A stretch of 64,000 nucleotides of DNA from Xiphydria camelus (lineage: Eukaryota; Arthropoda; Insecta; Hymenoptera; Xiphydriidae), in contig OY783197.1 of assembly GCA_963678675.1 (NCBI GenBank), positions 8,683,647-8,747,646 of the forward strand, in the 5' to 3' direction. The translations under genes were made by a program, and so were the position numbers. The notes beneath the pieces were generated by a model, which saw nothing but the letters and a program-made list of their open reading frames with translations, did not search any database and was not told where the DNA came from. Position 1 is the stretch's first letter; each line of letters starts with the position of its first letter. Below, one piece after another: positions 53,047 through 64,000 of this stretch.

Positions 53047-55328
53047 AGTGAAACTTCGATAATTCGAACTTCTGTAATTCGAATTTTCGATTATTCGAAC
53101 TTTTGTTTCGGCCCCGGCTGAAATTTGATGTTTTTCATGTTAAAATTTCTCGATAATTCGAATTTCGATAATTCGAATTTCTCGATAATTCGAAGAATAT
53201 TTCTTGCTTCATTTTAATGACAACCTCTATAATTCGAAGTTCAACAGTCAAACGCACGTCAAAAGGTTTGTTCCAACCGAGCTGTGAACCGTACATGAAC
53301 GGTACACGTCATGCGCAGTAGAGAAACGGTCATGCGCAGTCGCCTAACTCGCTTGGTGGGGGAAGACGCATAGTGGGGGAACATAGCTCCGAGCTTTCCC
53401 GAAGATCACTCTCTCGTCAGTACGACAATAATTGTTGAACAGAACTTGGACCTCAACGCTGCAACAGTATGGAAAAGAAAAATTACAAGACGCTATCTTT
53501 GAATGAGAAAGTGAAGCTCATTCAGTGTGTCGAGAAAGGAGTTAAAAGGAAGAAGGATATTGCTGCGGATTTCGGAATACCTGCCAACTCTCTGACATCC
53601 ATTCTCAAGAACAAGGAGAAAATTTTGGCTTCTGTTGAGAATTCTTATTTCCAACCGGATCGGAAGCGCATGAGGACATCTCGCTTCCCAAACTTGGAAA
53701 CTTCGATGGTGGAATGGATGAGGTCTGTTCGAAGCAAGAACATTCCTTTATCTGGTACCATAGTGAAGGAGAAAGCTGAGTTTTTTGCAGCTCAGTTAGG
53801 ATACGAAGATTTCAAAGCTAGCACTGGATGGCTAGATAAGTTCAAGGCTCGGAATGGAATTGTGCACAGGATATTAAGTGGCGAAAGTGCTTCTGTTTCG
53901 GAAGAAGACTGCGGAAAATTTCTCATTGACATATTGCCTACTTTGTTAGAAATGTACGAAATAGAAGACATCTTTAATGCAGATGAAACAGGTCTTTTTT
54001 TCAAATGTTTACCAGATAAAAGTTTGGTGTTCAAGGGAGAAACTTGTCATGGTGGAAAAAAAAGCAAAGATCGTGATACTGTCATGGTCTGCGCTAACAT
54101 GTGCGGTAAAGAAAAACTGCAGTTATTGGTTATAGGCAGATCAAAGAAACCACGATGTTTCAAGCGAGTGAAGTCTTTACCAGTGCTTTACGAGAGCAAT
54201 CAAAAATCTTGGATGACGAGTTCAATTTATGAAGACTGGCTTCATAAAATCGACCGCAAATTTCAATCAGAAAATCGGAAAATTCTTCTTTTTGTCGATA
54301 ATTGTCCAGCTCACCCGAAAGTTTTGATTCAAACTCTGAAAGCCGTGAAAGTGGTTCACTTACCACCAAATTTGACTGCGAAATTGCAACCAATGGATCA
54401 AGGGATCATCAAGAACCTTAAAACTAATTATCGAAAGAGAGTCTTGAAAAGATTGCTCAAGGTTTTGGACGAAAATTCGCAGGTCCCTGATATTAATTTG
54501 TTGGATGCCATTTACGACTTGAACAAAGCTTGGACTGATGTCACTAGTGAAACAATCGCGAATTGCTATCGAAAGGCTGGATTCGTGAAAACTGTGGTGG
54601 AAAATCCTGCATTAGAAGAACAGCAGGAAAATTTTGCAAGTGGTACTTCTGAAGACTGGACTGATCTACAAAGAAGATTAGAATTCACAGATGTAAGCTT
54701 TGAAGATTTTATTGACGTGGATTCCAATCTAATCATTGCTAAAGAACCTACAGATGGTGAGATATTGGATAGCGTGATGGGACAGGAACTTCTAAAATCT
54801 GATGATGAGAATGATACCGAGGATCAGGATGTAACACCACCAACGAAACTCCGGGATGCTCTATCTGCTTTGGTAACAACCCGTAAATTTGTTTCTGAGC
54901 AAAGTGATGTACCAGAAACTATCTTTGCTGCTCTTGATTTGATTGATAACTTCTGTGAGGGAAAAAGTTGTATCAGACAGAAGAAAATTACCGACTTCTT
55001 TTAACTTCAATTAATCAACTAGCAACATACCAATCGGCCCTTTTCAGGGCCACCAATTCTATTTTACGAAGGAGTACTTTTAGTTCATCTCATATACCTT
55101 TATTCTTTATCCATTTCTTATTTGTTTTTCTCTATGCTGCAATAAAACAGACACCTCCATTCTCTTGACCATACGTGAATAGCCTGCAAAAAGAATTTTC
55201 AAAAGAAAACTCATATGTCATGATACATTTCATAAGACATTTAAACTTTTATTCTCGATAATTCGAATTCTCGATAATTCGAAGTTTTTATCGGACCCGA
55301 AGCACTTCGAATTATCGAAGTTTCACTG
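53047..55328 (+). mobile_element. Pogo/Tigger transposon, structurally complete
   Basis: 2282 bp with perfect 23-bp terminal inverted repeats (CAGTGAAACTTCGATAATTC...) and TA duplications (53045-53046, 55329-55330). Other A copies have the empty site AAGAAAGTATCAAATTA. Internal AT-rich repeats of TCGATAATTCGAA lie near both ends. It encodes one uninterrupted transposase. Confidence 0.92.
53469..55004 (+). CDS. Tigger/pogo transposase, CENP-B-like
   Basis: 511 residues from ATG to TAA in one open frame. Residues 6-55 form the psq/CENP-B N-terminal helix-turn-helix; about 70-135 form the CENP-B-type second DNA-binding domain (TGWLDKFKARNGI). The DDE nuclease follows, with acids visible at D172 (NADETGLF), D277 (LLFVDNCPAH) and D310 (LQPMDQGIIKNLK). 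The acidic C-terminal third ends in KKITDFF, common in Tigger proteins. It would cut and paste the surrounding element at TA. Length and motifs are normal for the family and no lesion is seen. The start is the first in-frame ATG after the non-coding leader and gives the conserved N-terminus. Domesticated relatives exist (CENP-B, jerky), but the intact terminal repeats argue for a transposon. Confidence 0.93.
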   Translation: MEKKNYKTLSLNEKVKLIQCVEKGVKRKKDIAADFGIPANSLTSILKNKEKILASVENSYFQPDRKRMRTSRFPNLETSMVEWMRSVRSKNIPLSGTIVKEKAEFFAAQLGYEDFKASTGWLDKFKARNGIVHRILSGESASVSEEDCGKFLIDILPTLLEMYEIEDIFNADETGLFFKCLPDKSLVFKGETCHGGKKSKDRDTVMVCANMCGKEKLQLLVIGRSKKPRCFKRVKSLPVLYESNQKSWMTSSIYEDWLHKIDRKFQSENRKILLFVDNCPAHPKVLIQTLKAVKVVHLPPNLTAKLQPMDQGIIKNLKTNYRKRVLKRLLKVLDENSQVPDINLLDAIYDLNKAWTDVTSETIANCYRKAGFVKTVVENPALEEQQENFASGTSEDWTDLQRRLEFTDVSFEDFIDVDSNLIIAKEPTDGEILDSVMGQELLKSDDENDTEDQDVTPPTKLRDALSALVTTRKFVSEQSDVPETIFAALDLIDNFCEGKSCIRQKKITDFF

Positions 55329-55615
55329 TATCAAATTATTATAGGTATTTATATTTAATTTATAAACATATAAACCGGCCTTTACACAATGCAACACTGA
55401 GATATCTTGGCAAAAATATTTAAATTAAATATTTATTTAAATATTTTTGCCGAGATCTCAGTGTTTCATTGTATAAAGGCCGGTTTTAGTTTACGTTTGA
55501 CACATAGCTCGAAATCGGCTTTCGGGTTTATCTCACTAGTCACAGTACTGTTGCTTTCAGGTATATATTATATATATATATTATATGTATAACTATTAGT
55601 CGACTTCCACCACAA

Positions 55616-55693
55616 GGAGTCGGTGGCGCAATTGGTAGAATGCGAGAAGCGTTCCCAGTCTTCTAAGGAACGCATGTTCGAGTCCTGGCCGGG
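55616..55693 (+). ncRNA. tRNA-like segment in A4
   Basis: A box TGGCGCAATTGG and B box TGTTCGAGTCC on the plus strand, then an A-run after GGGTTTGAG. It matches the segment at 10741 almost base for base. Confidence 0.62.
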
Positions 55694-55928
55694 TCGGGTT
55701 TGAGAAAAAAAAAACCGACACTAGTAGGCGGATAAGGCAGGCGGGAAATCCTACTTTATCGCCCCCTTTTTGCAAAATTCTACTTTTACCATCGTAGTTA
55801 TACTGCGTGACTGCAGTGTGGCTTCACGGTGGACAGACAGATGGACACCCCAGTGCATGCACTCGAATGCACCGCGTGAAAGCAGGGTGCAGTCACTGTG
55901 GTGCCACTTTGCTATCGGGGGAGACATA

Positions 55929-56268
55929 CCGTATGTCCCTCTCTGTACGGGCCAGTTTGAATTTACCTTCGGGGAAGCTTGGTCGGTACTTGAGTGATTT
56001 AATACCGGTAGAAGTCGAGTCGGTAGTTAGAGTTGGTGTCAATTCGGGTGATCGAAGCGTCTAACTTCGAAATTATGAATTTGTGAAGAATGGAAATTAC
56101 TCACCATTATTCACAAATTCATAATTTCGAGGTTAGACGCTTCGATCTCCCGAATTGACACCAACTCTAACTACCTACTCGACTTCTACCGGTATTAAAT
56201 CACTCAAGTACCGACCTAGCCTCCCCGATGGTAAGTTCAAACTGGCCCGTACAGAGTGGGACATACGG
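55929..56268. mobile_element. TA-flanked palindromic element D5
   Basis: 340 bp, ends CCGTATGTCCCTCTCTG and complement. The flanking TA (55927-55928, 56269-56270) is the TA inside the terminal GACATACGG of D3. Confidence 0.82.
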
Positions 56269-56274
56269 TACGGT

Positions 56275-56745
56275 AGGTAGCGTGCTCCGTTTACCACGGC
56301 AACTCAGCGCTCGGCGAGTAATGGAGGGTTTACCATTTGAATTCTGAGTATTGCGTGGGCAGCGCCACCCGGTCTTGTGGCATGGCATGGCTAGTCAGCT
56401 GTTCTGCTCGTGAGTAGTTGCCTCAAGAAACTTTAAAAATGTATATAAAATAAAGGACACGTTCTAGAGAGTTACTTCCCGCATCAATTTTGTAGAGAAT
56501 TTCGCGCGCTACAAGAAGGTAATTTTTTGAAGGGTATAAATTGAATGGTGCTACGCCAAAGTCGGTCAGAGCAAAATTTCGCAACGTTTTTGTTAAATAA
56601 ACAACTTCGCGGTCACCTATTTTATGTTACTACATCGGAATATTGTTCGCGAGATTTTCCCCTTTCGATTGGTCCATAAATCAGCGACAGGGGATTAAAG
56701 TCCAGATGCATATGTAAATTGGATCTAGAATGACTGGACTACAAC
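56275..56745 (+). repeat. Dispersed repeat M2
   Basis: Plus-strand counterpart of M1, from GTAGCGTGCTCCGTTTACC to GAATGACTGGACTA. Contains AATAAAGGACACG and TTAAATAAACAAC. Unclassified. Confidence 0.65.
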
Positions 56746-58474
56746 GTTGGGTCACTCGTGCTCTGGCGAAAGTGACTGACCCCTGTAGCTCGAACGGGGG
56801 GGGGGGGGGGGGGACCAAACTATACTGAAGAAAATGGTATACTACTAAGCTACTAGCTCCCCAAGCGCCGACGGTCTAGTACGTAAACAGCCGTTTTGTG
56901 AGCCAGACGAAATTTTGAAATTGCACGAGTGACCCGACGTTACCAGTTACGTTGATTAAAAATAGCAGATGAGTAAAATGTTAATTTTAATTTGGATGTT
57001 TTTTTTACTAAAAATTCATGTTCTTTCATTGGGAATTGATAGATTAATCTTAGTTATCTATAAATATCAATCTATTAATCTATCTTAGAGTTTCGTATTA
57101 CTATAATTTTTCCAATTTTTGTACTTTTTTATAATTTTGTAATAAATAATTGTTATTAATTACATTTTCATGAATAAAATTGATTAAAAATGAATAAAAT
57201 GTGTATTTTACTGTAATTTGTACCTGTTTACGTACTTTCAAAAAACGTGATTTTGATGCTCAAAACTTAAGCATCCCATTAATTTATACATATCTACTTC
57301 TAATATTTTTTTCTTTAAAGTACTATTCTTAAACTTTAATTTCCCGTTCGAATTTTTAAAATATATTAATTTTTGCCAGTTACGATTTTTTGAAAAAAAT
57401 GGTCCATTCTTCACGTTTTCATTTGTTTATATAAATATATTGTTTAAACAAATGAAAAAATCGGCAATATAGCGATTGATCCTTAAAGCAGGATAGTTAA
57501 TAAATTTTTTCAGATTTTTTTAGAATACTAAAGTATTTTTTAGGCGTCGGACACGAGTGACCCGACGTTACCAGTAACAGGTGCCGAAAAAGACGAAGGG
57601 CTAATATCAAGCGAAGGGTTAATATCTGCCCAGAAATTAATTACGCGGGCTATAAAAGGGAAATAGACATACGATAATTTTTTCTTTGAAGTTTCGATTT
57701 ACGTAGTTTTCACATGACAAAAAAGTTACAACGTTTCAATACTTGACCAGTGCAGCTACGATATTTTTCATTCGAATTAAAGAGGTACAGCTTTTAATCC
57801 TGACAGCAATGAGTCACATTTTCATTCCTGGGACCCACCAATAAGATCGATATTCTCGTAATGCTGAAATTGATTTCGTATTAAATTGCAACTACGTCGT
57901 TATGTAGCGGAGGTCCTTACCGGCTACGGAAAGTACTTGGAGGGACCTCATGCTGCACAAGTGTTGAAGCCCGAAGTCTTTGAGCTGGGAGCACCATCGT
58001 AGAAACAAAGCACTCAAGGAACCCATGGTGGAGATGTAGCCGACACCGATGTCCGACACGTTAACGCATCTGTTGTCAAACGAAATGATAGACGTGAGAC
58101 ACGTTCGAATGGTTTGTTAGATACGGTCTTATTAGAAGTGCTTTATGGTTTGTCATTGCGAAATCTGCCGTTTACTCGAAAGAAACTAAGAAAATTATAA
58201 TTTTGATGTTTCGAATGCTTTTTCGATGGTTTTGATGGATAATTAACGGGAGACATACGCCTAGGTTGATAAAGAAATTTGATTTTTCTACATTTTCGAA
58301 AATACAACATTCTAAGAATATTTTCTGAAAATTCCGAGTCAATATTCGCTGGGGCGACTAATTGAACGAAGTGATATAATGCAAGTCTAGCCTGAGCGGA
58401 AAAATTGCCGTTAAATTTATGCAGCACATTCTGTATAAAGTTACGCGGTCTTTATATCATACGGATTTTTTGTC
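56746..58474. other. AT-rich stretch with repeated GACCCGACGTTACCAG motif
   Basis: The motif CACGAGTGACCCGACGTTAC occurs at 56925 and 57550 and inverted near 56748. A G-run of about 24 lies at 56787-56812. No gene; the minus-strand frame 58143-58427 has no recognised family. Confidence 0.4.
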
Positions 58475-58477
58475 TTA

Positions 58478-58660
58478 GGGGCCATCCATATATTACGTAA
58501 GACGTTTTTGGTCTCTTTTTGACCCCCCCCCCCCCCCCCCCCAGTATAAGATACTTACGTACGTGCGCGCGTACAGTTTATACTGTATTTACATATAGTG
58601 TAAGAAATATTCACACCCCCCCTTACCCTCAAACGTCTTACGTAATATGTGGATGGCCCC
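58478..58660. mobile_element. Harbinger-type MITE, GGGGCCATCCATAT ends
   Basis: The ends GGGGCCATCCATATATTACG and complement (with small differences) are inside TTA duplications (58475-58477, 58661-58663). A C-run lies at 58516-58532. 183 bp, non-coding. Confidence 0.78.
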
Positions 58661-59823
58661 TTAAGCACTAGTTTTTTTTAATAGTTTGAAAATGAATGAA
58701 TTTTTCACGAAAAATTCATTTAAAGTTCAAAGTGTACTCAGTCATTTTCTTATAAATCAATATTTTTAAAATCAGGTATGACAAAAACTAAATATTTTAA
58801 TACACTTTAAGGTATGTCTTTTAGCAATATTGGAAATTGGCAAAATTGACTTAAATTAGTAGGCTCGTAATATCTCCGTTTCTGCTTACTTTTATCCACT
58901 AAAATAAATTTTAATCGGTCCTATTTAATTATTTACGTACCACTAGGGTATAGTTTTTTTTTTCATTTAATAATCTAAAGATGTATTATTCAATTTAGAA
59001 AATCGCAGGCGATGAGTGATGGCTAACACAATTTCAGTTAGATTTGAAAGACAAATAACTCGAGCAATATTAGATTTATCGTATACTTACAAAAAACTCG
59101 AATATGGTAGCGGCCCGTAAATTATTCCGTTGAATCCAATACAATGGTATTACAGTGTTATATCTATTCTTTTTATTGAGTTATCACGAGACGCGTGACT
59201 CGTGGCGTATTTTCAATTTTTTACTTTTAGGGAGTAAGTATTCAGTTATATTCAAGGTATACCTACACTAGTTTAGCAGATATGGTTGCTCAGTGAGAAA
59301 TTGATGTTTGTTGGATGGCATAAAATATTAACTAATGAGGATTGAAATCGATTTCAAGTTCATTACCAAATCTATCTATTCTTTCCAAGTCCGAGGTCAA
59401 AAATGGAAGTTTCCCATTAAAAATTGGAAGTTGCCCTTGATATTATCTTGCTTGATCTGTGGTCCTAAAGACATTCAAAAGTCATATGTGAACGTAAAAT
59501 TTCCCAGTCTTTCAAAATCTGAGGTGAAAAATAAGAGTTCCTATTTAAAATTTTCAAGTTGATTTTTAAATGACCTTGAAGGACAAGGTCTAGGCCAAAT
59601 TTAAGATCCCGTTAGACGTTTCCTTCGAAACCCTACAATTTTTGTTTGAAGTATTTTTCACAGAAACTTAATGTTTCAAAGTTATTCAGGGGTTTCCATA
59701 CTTTTTCTCCACCCTGTATATCCAGATATAGCGAGATACAGTTATATTATATGCTCGGATCGTACCAAATCTCGGGTCCAAGTACCTAATATATGTATAA
59801 CCAAATCGATCCAATTATACATA
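58661..59823. other. AT-rich stretch with a lone mariner end
   Basis: No gene. CTTTTTCTCCACCCTGTATA near 59700-59718 looks like one end of a mariner-type element without a partner. Confidence 0.35.
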
Positions 59824-60706
59824 CAGGGTGACATTTTGAAAACTTGCCACCCCAAATTCTCAGAGTTACAGAGATTTTCTAAAAAAAGAAAATACGGTTT
59901 CAGCAGTGGAGAGGGGAAACCAAAATGACATAATCAGAGACGCACCCCCTCCAACCCCCTTAGGGGTAGCTCTCCCAACTTTGTAATCTTAAATAGCAAC
60001 CCTCTCTCTCTCTCTATGTGCGATACAGCGTTGGAAAGCTCTTTAAAAATGCTTTATAACAACACCAAATTTTGGTACCTTTCGATGAGTAGTTTTCGCG
60101 CAAATCGAGAAAGAAACTGCTAGAAGTAAGTTTTGTTAATTAAATTATTAAAGGTCAATTACGTTACAATAAATTTTCAAAATGATTTCCATCACCTGAT
60201 CTTACTCTGTATGATTTCTTCTTATGGGGACATCTGCAATCTATTGTTTTTCAAACTACACCAGCAAGCATTAACCAATTGAAATAGAGAATTACGCAAG
60301 AATGTCGCAAAATTTCAAGAACATTTGAAAAAGTTCGAAAAATCAATGAAAATCATTTCGAAAATGTATTGTAACGTAATTGACCTTTAATAAATAAATT
60401 GACAAAACTTACTTCTAGCAGTTTCTTTCTCGATTTGCGCGAAAACTACTCATCGAAAGGTACCAAAATTTGGTGTTGTAAAGCATTTTTAAAGAGCTTT
60501 CCAACGTTGTATCACGCATGGGGGTTGCCATTTAAGATTACAAAGTGGGGGGGGGGGGCTATTCCTAAGGGGATTGGAGGGGGCGCGTCTCCGATTATGT
60601 CATTTTGGTTCCCCCTCTCCTCTGCCGAAATCGTATTTTTTGTGTTTAGGAAATCTCTGTAACTTTCTGAGATATTGGGGTGGCAAGTTTTCAAAATGTC
60701 ACCCTG
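59824..60706. mobile_element. Mariner-like foldback Q
   Basis: The ends CAGGGTGACATTTTGAAAAC and complement are TA-flanked (59822-59823, 60707-60708). Arms of about 330 bp surround a loop that holds the last part of a transposase. Confidence 0.78.
60190..60390 (+). pseudogene. Mariner-type transposase C-terminus in the loop of Q
   Basis: The frame gives PDLTLYDFFLWGHLQSIVFQ, then after a stop RITQECRKISRTFEKVRK and NENHFENVL. (S)PDLxxxDFFLWGxLK is the region around the last catalytic acid of mariner/Tc1-type transposases, and an HFE end is common. The catalytic N-terminal two thirds are absent. Confidence 0.68.
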
Positions 60707-60708
60707 TA

Positions 60709-61049
60709 TATTATATATGGTCGGATCCAGTCATTTTTTTCGGGTTAATATCATATAATAATAAAATTAACATAATAATAGTTCATCGTGTGACTGCTAT
60801 ACTCTTACATATGTGGAATGCATTTTATGATAAAATAGTAATTTTAAATAGTTTTTTAACATAAAATTAATTTTTTAATAATTATTTCAAAAATGTTTTC
60901 GATATCCAATTATTCATTTATAATGTTCGCTGTAAAAAAGTATAACGGCAAAACTATTCTTTCGCACGTAGGTTCCGCGGTTTACATTAATGTCGGATGC
61001 GAGGCGTCGATACTGGATCAATTTCATGGCAATCATTCAACTGGCTTCT
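60709..61049. other. Unassigned stretch left of R3
   Basis: A short plus-strand frame (60893-61096) runs into R3; no gene recognised. Confidence 0.35.
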
Positions 61050-61053
61050 TTAA

Positions 61054-61728
61054 AGTAGTATGGTCACTCTCCAAAGTGATCGTTGAGTGTCCGTAAAAAA
61101 AGCCATCAAAAAACTATGATTTATAATTGAAAATTCTCTTTGTGAATTATAAAATTTATGACCATAAGAATTAGTCGACTATTTTGATTATTTTTCACTT
61201 ATTATTCAAATAATGTGCCTCCTTTGACTAGCGTCTTTTTATGTGTGGCAACGCATATTATCAATGGGCTCGTGGCCCAGTAGAGAAAACCACGATACAC
61301 TCAAACGTTTGAGTGTGTCGTGGGGAAAACGAGATCTGAAATGCACGCTTGTGTGAACCCACTCCACTGACGCGACGCTGCCGCATCTACTCGACGTGCT
61401 ATTTCCGAACACCGAGAAGCAGAAATTAGTTATAACTAAAGTATCAAACGGTCAATAATTTTCATCAATGGGTGTAAATTTTTTTTTTTTTTTCCCCGTT
61501 TTTTGGTATATTTTTTATATTTTAATCTTGGATTTTACATACAAACCCAAAGAAATGTGTCTTGCCCATAAGACTCTGGGTTATTTTCTACTCGGTAATT
61601 AATTTTTATCAGACATACTAAACGGTCAATCTACCCCAAATTGCACCAGGAGGTTTCTATTGATATTAGCTTGCATACATAATTATTTCATATTTAAATC
61701 TTGGAAATCGATTCATGACCATACTACT
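61054..61728. mobile_element. TTAA-flanked element R3
   Basis: Same termini as R1 (AGTAGTATGGTCAC) inside TTAA (61050-61053, 61729-61732). Colinear with R1 and R2 with small indels. Confidence 0.82.
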
Positions 61729-61732
61729 TTAA

Positions 61733-62824
61733 GTTCTATCCCTCTTCAAATAAACCCTAAGCAGCATTCTGACATTTTACAGTGGCGAACGCAAGAATTA
61801 TGCAATACGTTCCCGAAATAGAATCTTGGCAGCGCATTTGAACTCGAACGTCTGGTGCAGCTGGGTTTTGAGAACTTTCTCCTTCTTTCTTTTTGTTGAA
61901 TTTAAATGTGTTATTACAGCAAAATTGTCATCTTTTCGCTTTCCATTAATCGATCACTTAGTGATTGCTAATTTAGATTGATACAGGTACACATCAGGTA
62001 CAGGCGTCCTTTACTAGTATTCAAATAATACAAGGTTGCCATTCAAACGGGAATTGGAATTTCGTATAATTCCCGGTTTTCCCGGTTGAAAATTTCAATT
62101 TTTCCGGTTCTTTTTTAGTACAATACTCTGGGAACATATCAAAAGAACGAAATTTAATAAGAATACTATCGTTCAAGTATCAGTTTTCTGGTAATAATAA
62201 TTTCTGGAAGTTTCTCATCATTTCTAATCTTCTATGACTTTTTAATAAATTGGAATAATTTCTCAAATTTTTTAACGTGGAACTTCGTTTTTTTAATATT
62301 GTTAAAAAGTTGACAGAAGAAAATTATGAAAGTGGAGAAACTTCGACATTATTCCTGTATTCGGAAAAATGCTGAAATTTTTGGTTGAAAGACTCAGAAA
62401 TTCTGCGACAATCTGTAAATAATACGTGAGAAAAATTGAAAAAATTCGAAATTGATTCAGACTCGATTTCTCTGAGAAACTTCTCACTTTTCCATAAAAA
62501 TTCCAACGAAAAATATAAACATGGGATAAATTCGAAGATGAGTCACTCAAACTCAAAGAAATTTTTCAAATCTTTCCATAAATATTTTTAATTTTTACCG
62601 ATGGATGACGCATTTAAAGTAACCAAAAATCTTGGTCTTTGTATTTTCAAATTTTCTTGTAGAATACAATTGTTATATAAACTTCCGTAATTCGAAGGGA
62701 GTAAATAATAATTAAAAATTTATTTAAATAATTCAATATTTAATAAATTGGGATATGAAGTAAAGTTTTGAGGAGCAAGGAGTAGAAATTATAATAAATG
62801 AGTCGGTATTCGATAAAATTTAAA
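61733..62824. other. AT-rich stretch, no gene
   Basis: Short frames only. Around 62040-62110 and again near 63540-63600 similar CCCGGTT/TTCCCGG-rich segments occur, perhaps ends of one old element. Confidence 0.35.
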
Positions 62825-62828
62825 TTAA

Positions 62829-63220
62829 CCCTTACTCTTGCCACACTTCTATAGAATCACGTACTTGCCACACTGGGGTTGGTTTACACCCCAGCGAGAA
62901 AATTGTTATAACAAACAAATTATTGCATATTTGTACTTGCAAATTTTATCAGCTCTTCTTAAGAGCGTACTTTAAAAGACCTTGTAACTTGTATAGCCAG
63001 AACTTAGAATTAAGTATGCGAAAAAAAATAAAATATAAAAGTTACACGGTCTTTTAAAGTAGGTACGCTCTTAAGAAGAGCTGATCAAATTTTCAAGTAC
63101 AAATATGCAATAATTTATTTGTTATAACAATTCTTCTCGCTGGGTGTAAATCAAACCCCAGTGTGGCAAGTACGAATTTTACCATGGGGTTGTTTCGAAC
63201 CCCAGTATGGCAAGTAAGGG
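62829..63220. mobile_element. piggyBac-type foldback MITE
   Basis: The ends CCCTTACTCTTGCCACAC and complement sit inside TTAA (62825-62828, 63221-63224); TTAA plus CCC is the piggyBac pattern. The arms contain repeated TTGCCACACTGGGGT blocks. 392 bp, palindromic over most of its length, no gene. Confidence 0.82.
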
Positions 63221-63224
63221 TTAA

Positions 63225-63907
63225 GAATATTTTGAGAAAATGTGCCAAATTGTTGCGAGAATGAAAGAAATTTTTAGAGCACTTAATTCTTTATAATATT
63301 CAGAGTAACTCATTGAAATTTTCGACGTAAATGAATAATTTTCAGACAAATTTTCAATAGTTGGATTAAAAAGAAAACGAAACATACAAAAGAATTTCGT
63401 AACGAAAATTAATTATTTTCTATTAACGATTACTATAATTATTTAATATTTAAAAAATTGAGAGCTTGCAGAATGGAAATGGTCGATGTATCACTTTTGT
63501 TTAAAAATTCCTGGTTTACAAGTGAAATTCATGTAGTTTCCACGGTTTTTCCCGGCGCACTTGGAATTCACGCATAATTCCTGATTTTCCCGATTATCCT
63601 AGTATGCGGCCACCCGATAATAGTTACAGCAATTTGTCTTCTTTCACTGACAATTGCTATAACTATTACCAACAAAAATTGATACGTAAAATACTCTCCA
63701 AAAAAATTTGAAATCAATTAAGATCGCCATGTTCAAGATTTATATATAGGTACAAAATAAAAGGCATCATTTGAAAGGAAAATTATTGTAAATCAAGTTA
63801 CTAAAAAATTCGACTAAAAAAATGTATAAACAAATTTTCATAAAAAAGAACTTAAGAAACATAAGAAAATAAGAAATTAAGAACATAAGAAAGAAAAAGA
63901 AAAGAAC

Positions 63908-63908
<1 letters not shown>
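63225..63908. other. AT-rich stretch, no gene
   Basis: No coding frame or complete repeat recognised. Confidence 0.4.

Positions 63909-63958
<50 letters not shown>
63909..63958. repeat. (AG)n microsatellite
   Basis: About 24 AG units running into the gap. Confidence 0.95.
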
Positions 63959-64000
63959 NNNNNNNNNNNNNNNNNNNNNNNNNNNNNNNNNNNNNNNNNN
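63959..64000. other. Assembly gap
   Basis: 42 N, directly after the AG run, which probably caused the break. Confidence 0.99.

Larger units (their letters stand above)
52361..55920 (-). mobile_element. CCCCGATAGC-type element A4, most complete copy
   Basis: The ends are CCCCGACAGCAAAGCG and GCTATCGGGG. In order: GTG/CAC-rich subterminal DNA, twin CGATCGGAGCC palindromes (52640-52700), AT-rich middle, Tigger insertion, AAACCGGCC foldback (55373-55489), tRNA-like segment, second subterminal region. About 1.3 kb without the Tigger. No transposase, so it is non-autonomous. Target duplication reads GG/GA, one base changed. Confidence 0.8.
52112..56279. mobile_element. D-type palindromic element D3, containing A4 and D5
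   Basis: The left arm lacks its outer part and starts GGTAGAAGTCGAGTCGG. The right arm runs to CAGTACAGAGTGG (52360), where A4 begins. The remaining terminus resumes as GAGACA, is cut again by D5, and ends TACGGTA near 56275. Repeat M lies on both outer sides (52079-52111 and 56275 onward). Confidence 0.65.

Noticed and set aside
60399..60864. Open frames of 87 and 96 codons
   Set aside because: They run along the right arm of foldback Q and through a G-run.
62302..62556. 84-codon minus-strand frame rich in Ser/Phe
   Set aside because: Low-complexity, AT-rich, no conserved feature.

Overview
The window reads as an AT-rich animal genome, most likely an insect, possibly a hymenopteran. It contains spliced genes with animal orthologues and a dense pile of Class II transposons (Tc1/mariner, pogo/Tigger, PIF/Harbinger, TTAA-target elements). 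One long non-LTR retrotransposon is also present. There is no sign of prokaryotic or viral organisation. A few TTAGG-like units (559-571) agree with an insect but prove nothing.

Host genes are few. The main one is a complete five-exon gene for RNA polymerase III subunit RPC8 (POLR3H) on the plus strand, 5462-15506, encoding 204 residues. It is easy to miss because every exon is short and intron 3 (7748-15242) is stuffed with nested repeats. A terminal exon of an F-box/leucine-rich-repeat protein resembling FBXL16 lies on the minus strand at 21609-21757, convergent with POLR3H. Two fragments (7956-8306 and 26071-26283) resemble the start of SWIM-type zinc-finger proteins. The rest of the coding potential belongs to mobile elements.

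Layout. 1-1.3 kb: remnant of a PIF/Harbinger transposon with transposase start and a two-exon Myb/SANT-like gene. 1.9-5.3 kb: CCCCGATAGC-ended repeats with Harbinger and TA-flanked palindromic insertions. 5.4-15.7 kb: POLR3H, with nested repeats in introns 2 and 3. 15.7-22.2 kb: mostly intergenic, plus the FBXL16-like exon. 22.3-29.5 kb: palindromic elements, mariner and Tigger remnants, and a Tc1-derived inverted duplication holding further insertions. 29.9-34.5 kb: a decayed Jockey/I-type LINE. 35.6-41 kb: two large foldback elements. 41-49 kb: more CCCCGATAGC repeats. 49.3-51.5 kb: mariner-type palindromes. 52-56.3 kb: a nested composite carrying an apparently intact Tigger/pogo transposon with a 511-residue transposase. 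56.3-64 kb: repeats and AT-rich DNA ending in a dinucleotide run and an assembly gap.

The most unusual material is a set of near-perfect palindromic elements inserted at TA. They share the terminal motif CCGTATGTCC (or close variants), but their arms differ strongly between elements while the two arms of most single elements stay matched. At one site two copies of a host repeat carry different versions of such an element (28815-29231 and 46071-46465). Several insertions sit at the exact centre of a palindrome. The CCCCGATAGC elements are a second coherent group: 2-bp target duplications confirmed by empty sites, and an internal tRNA-like segment with Pol III A and B boxes.
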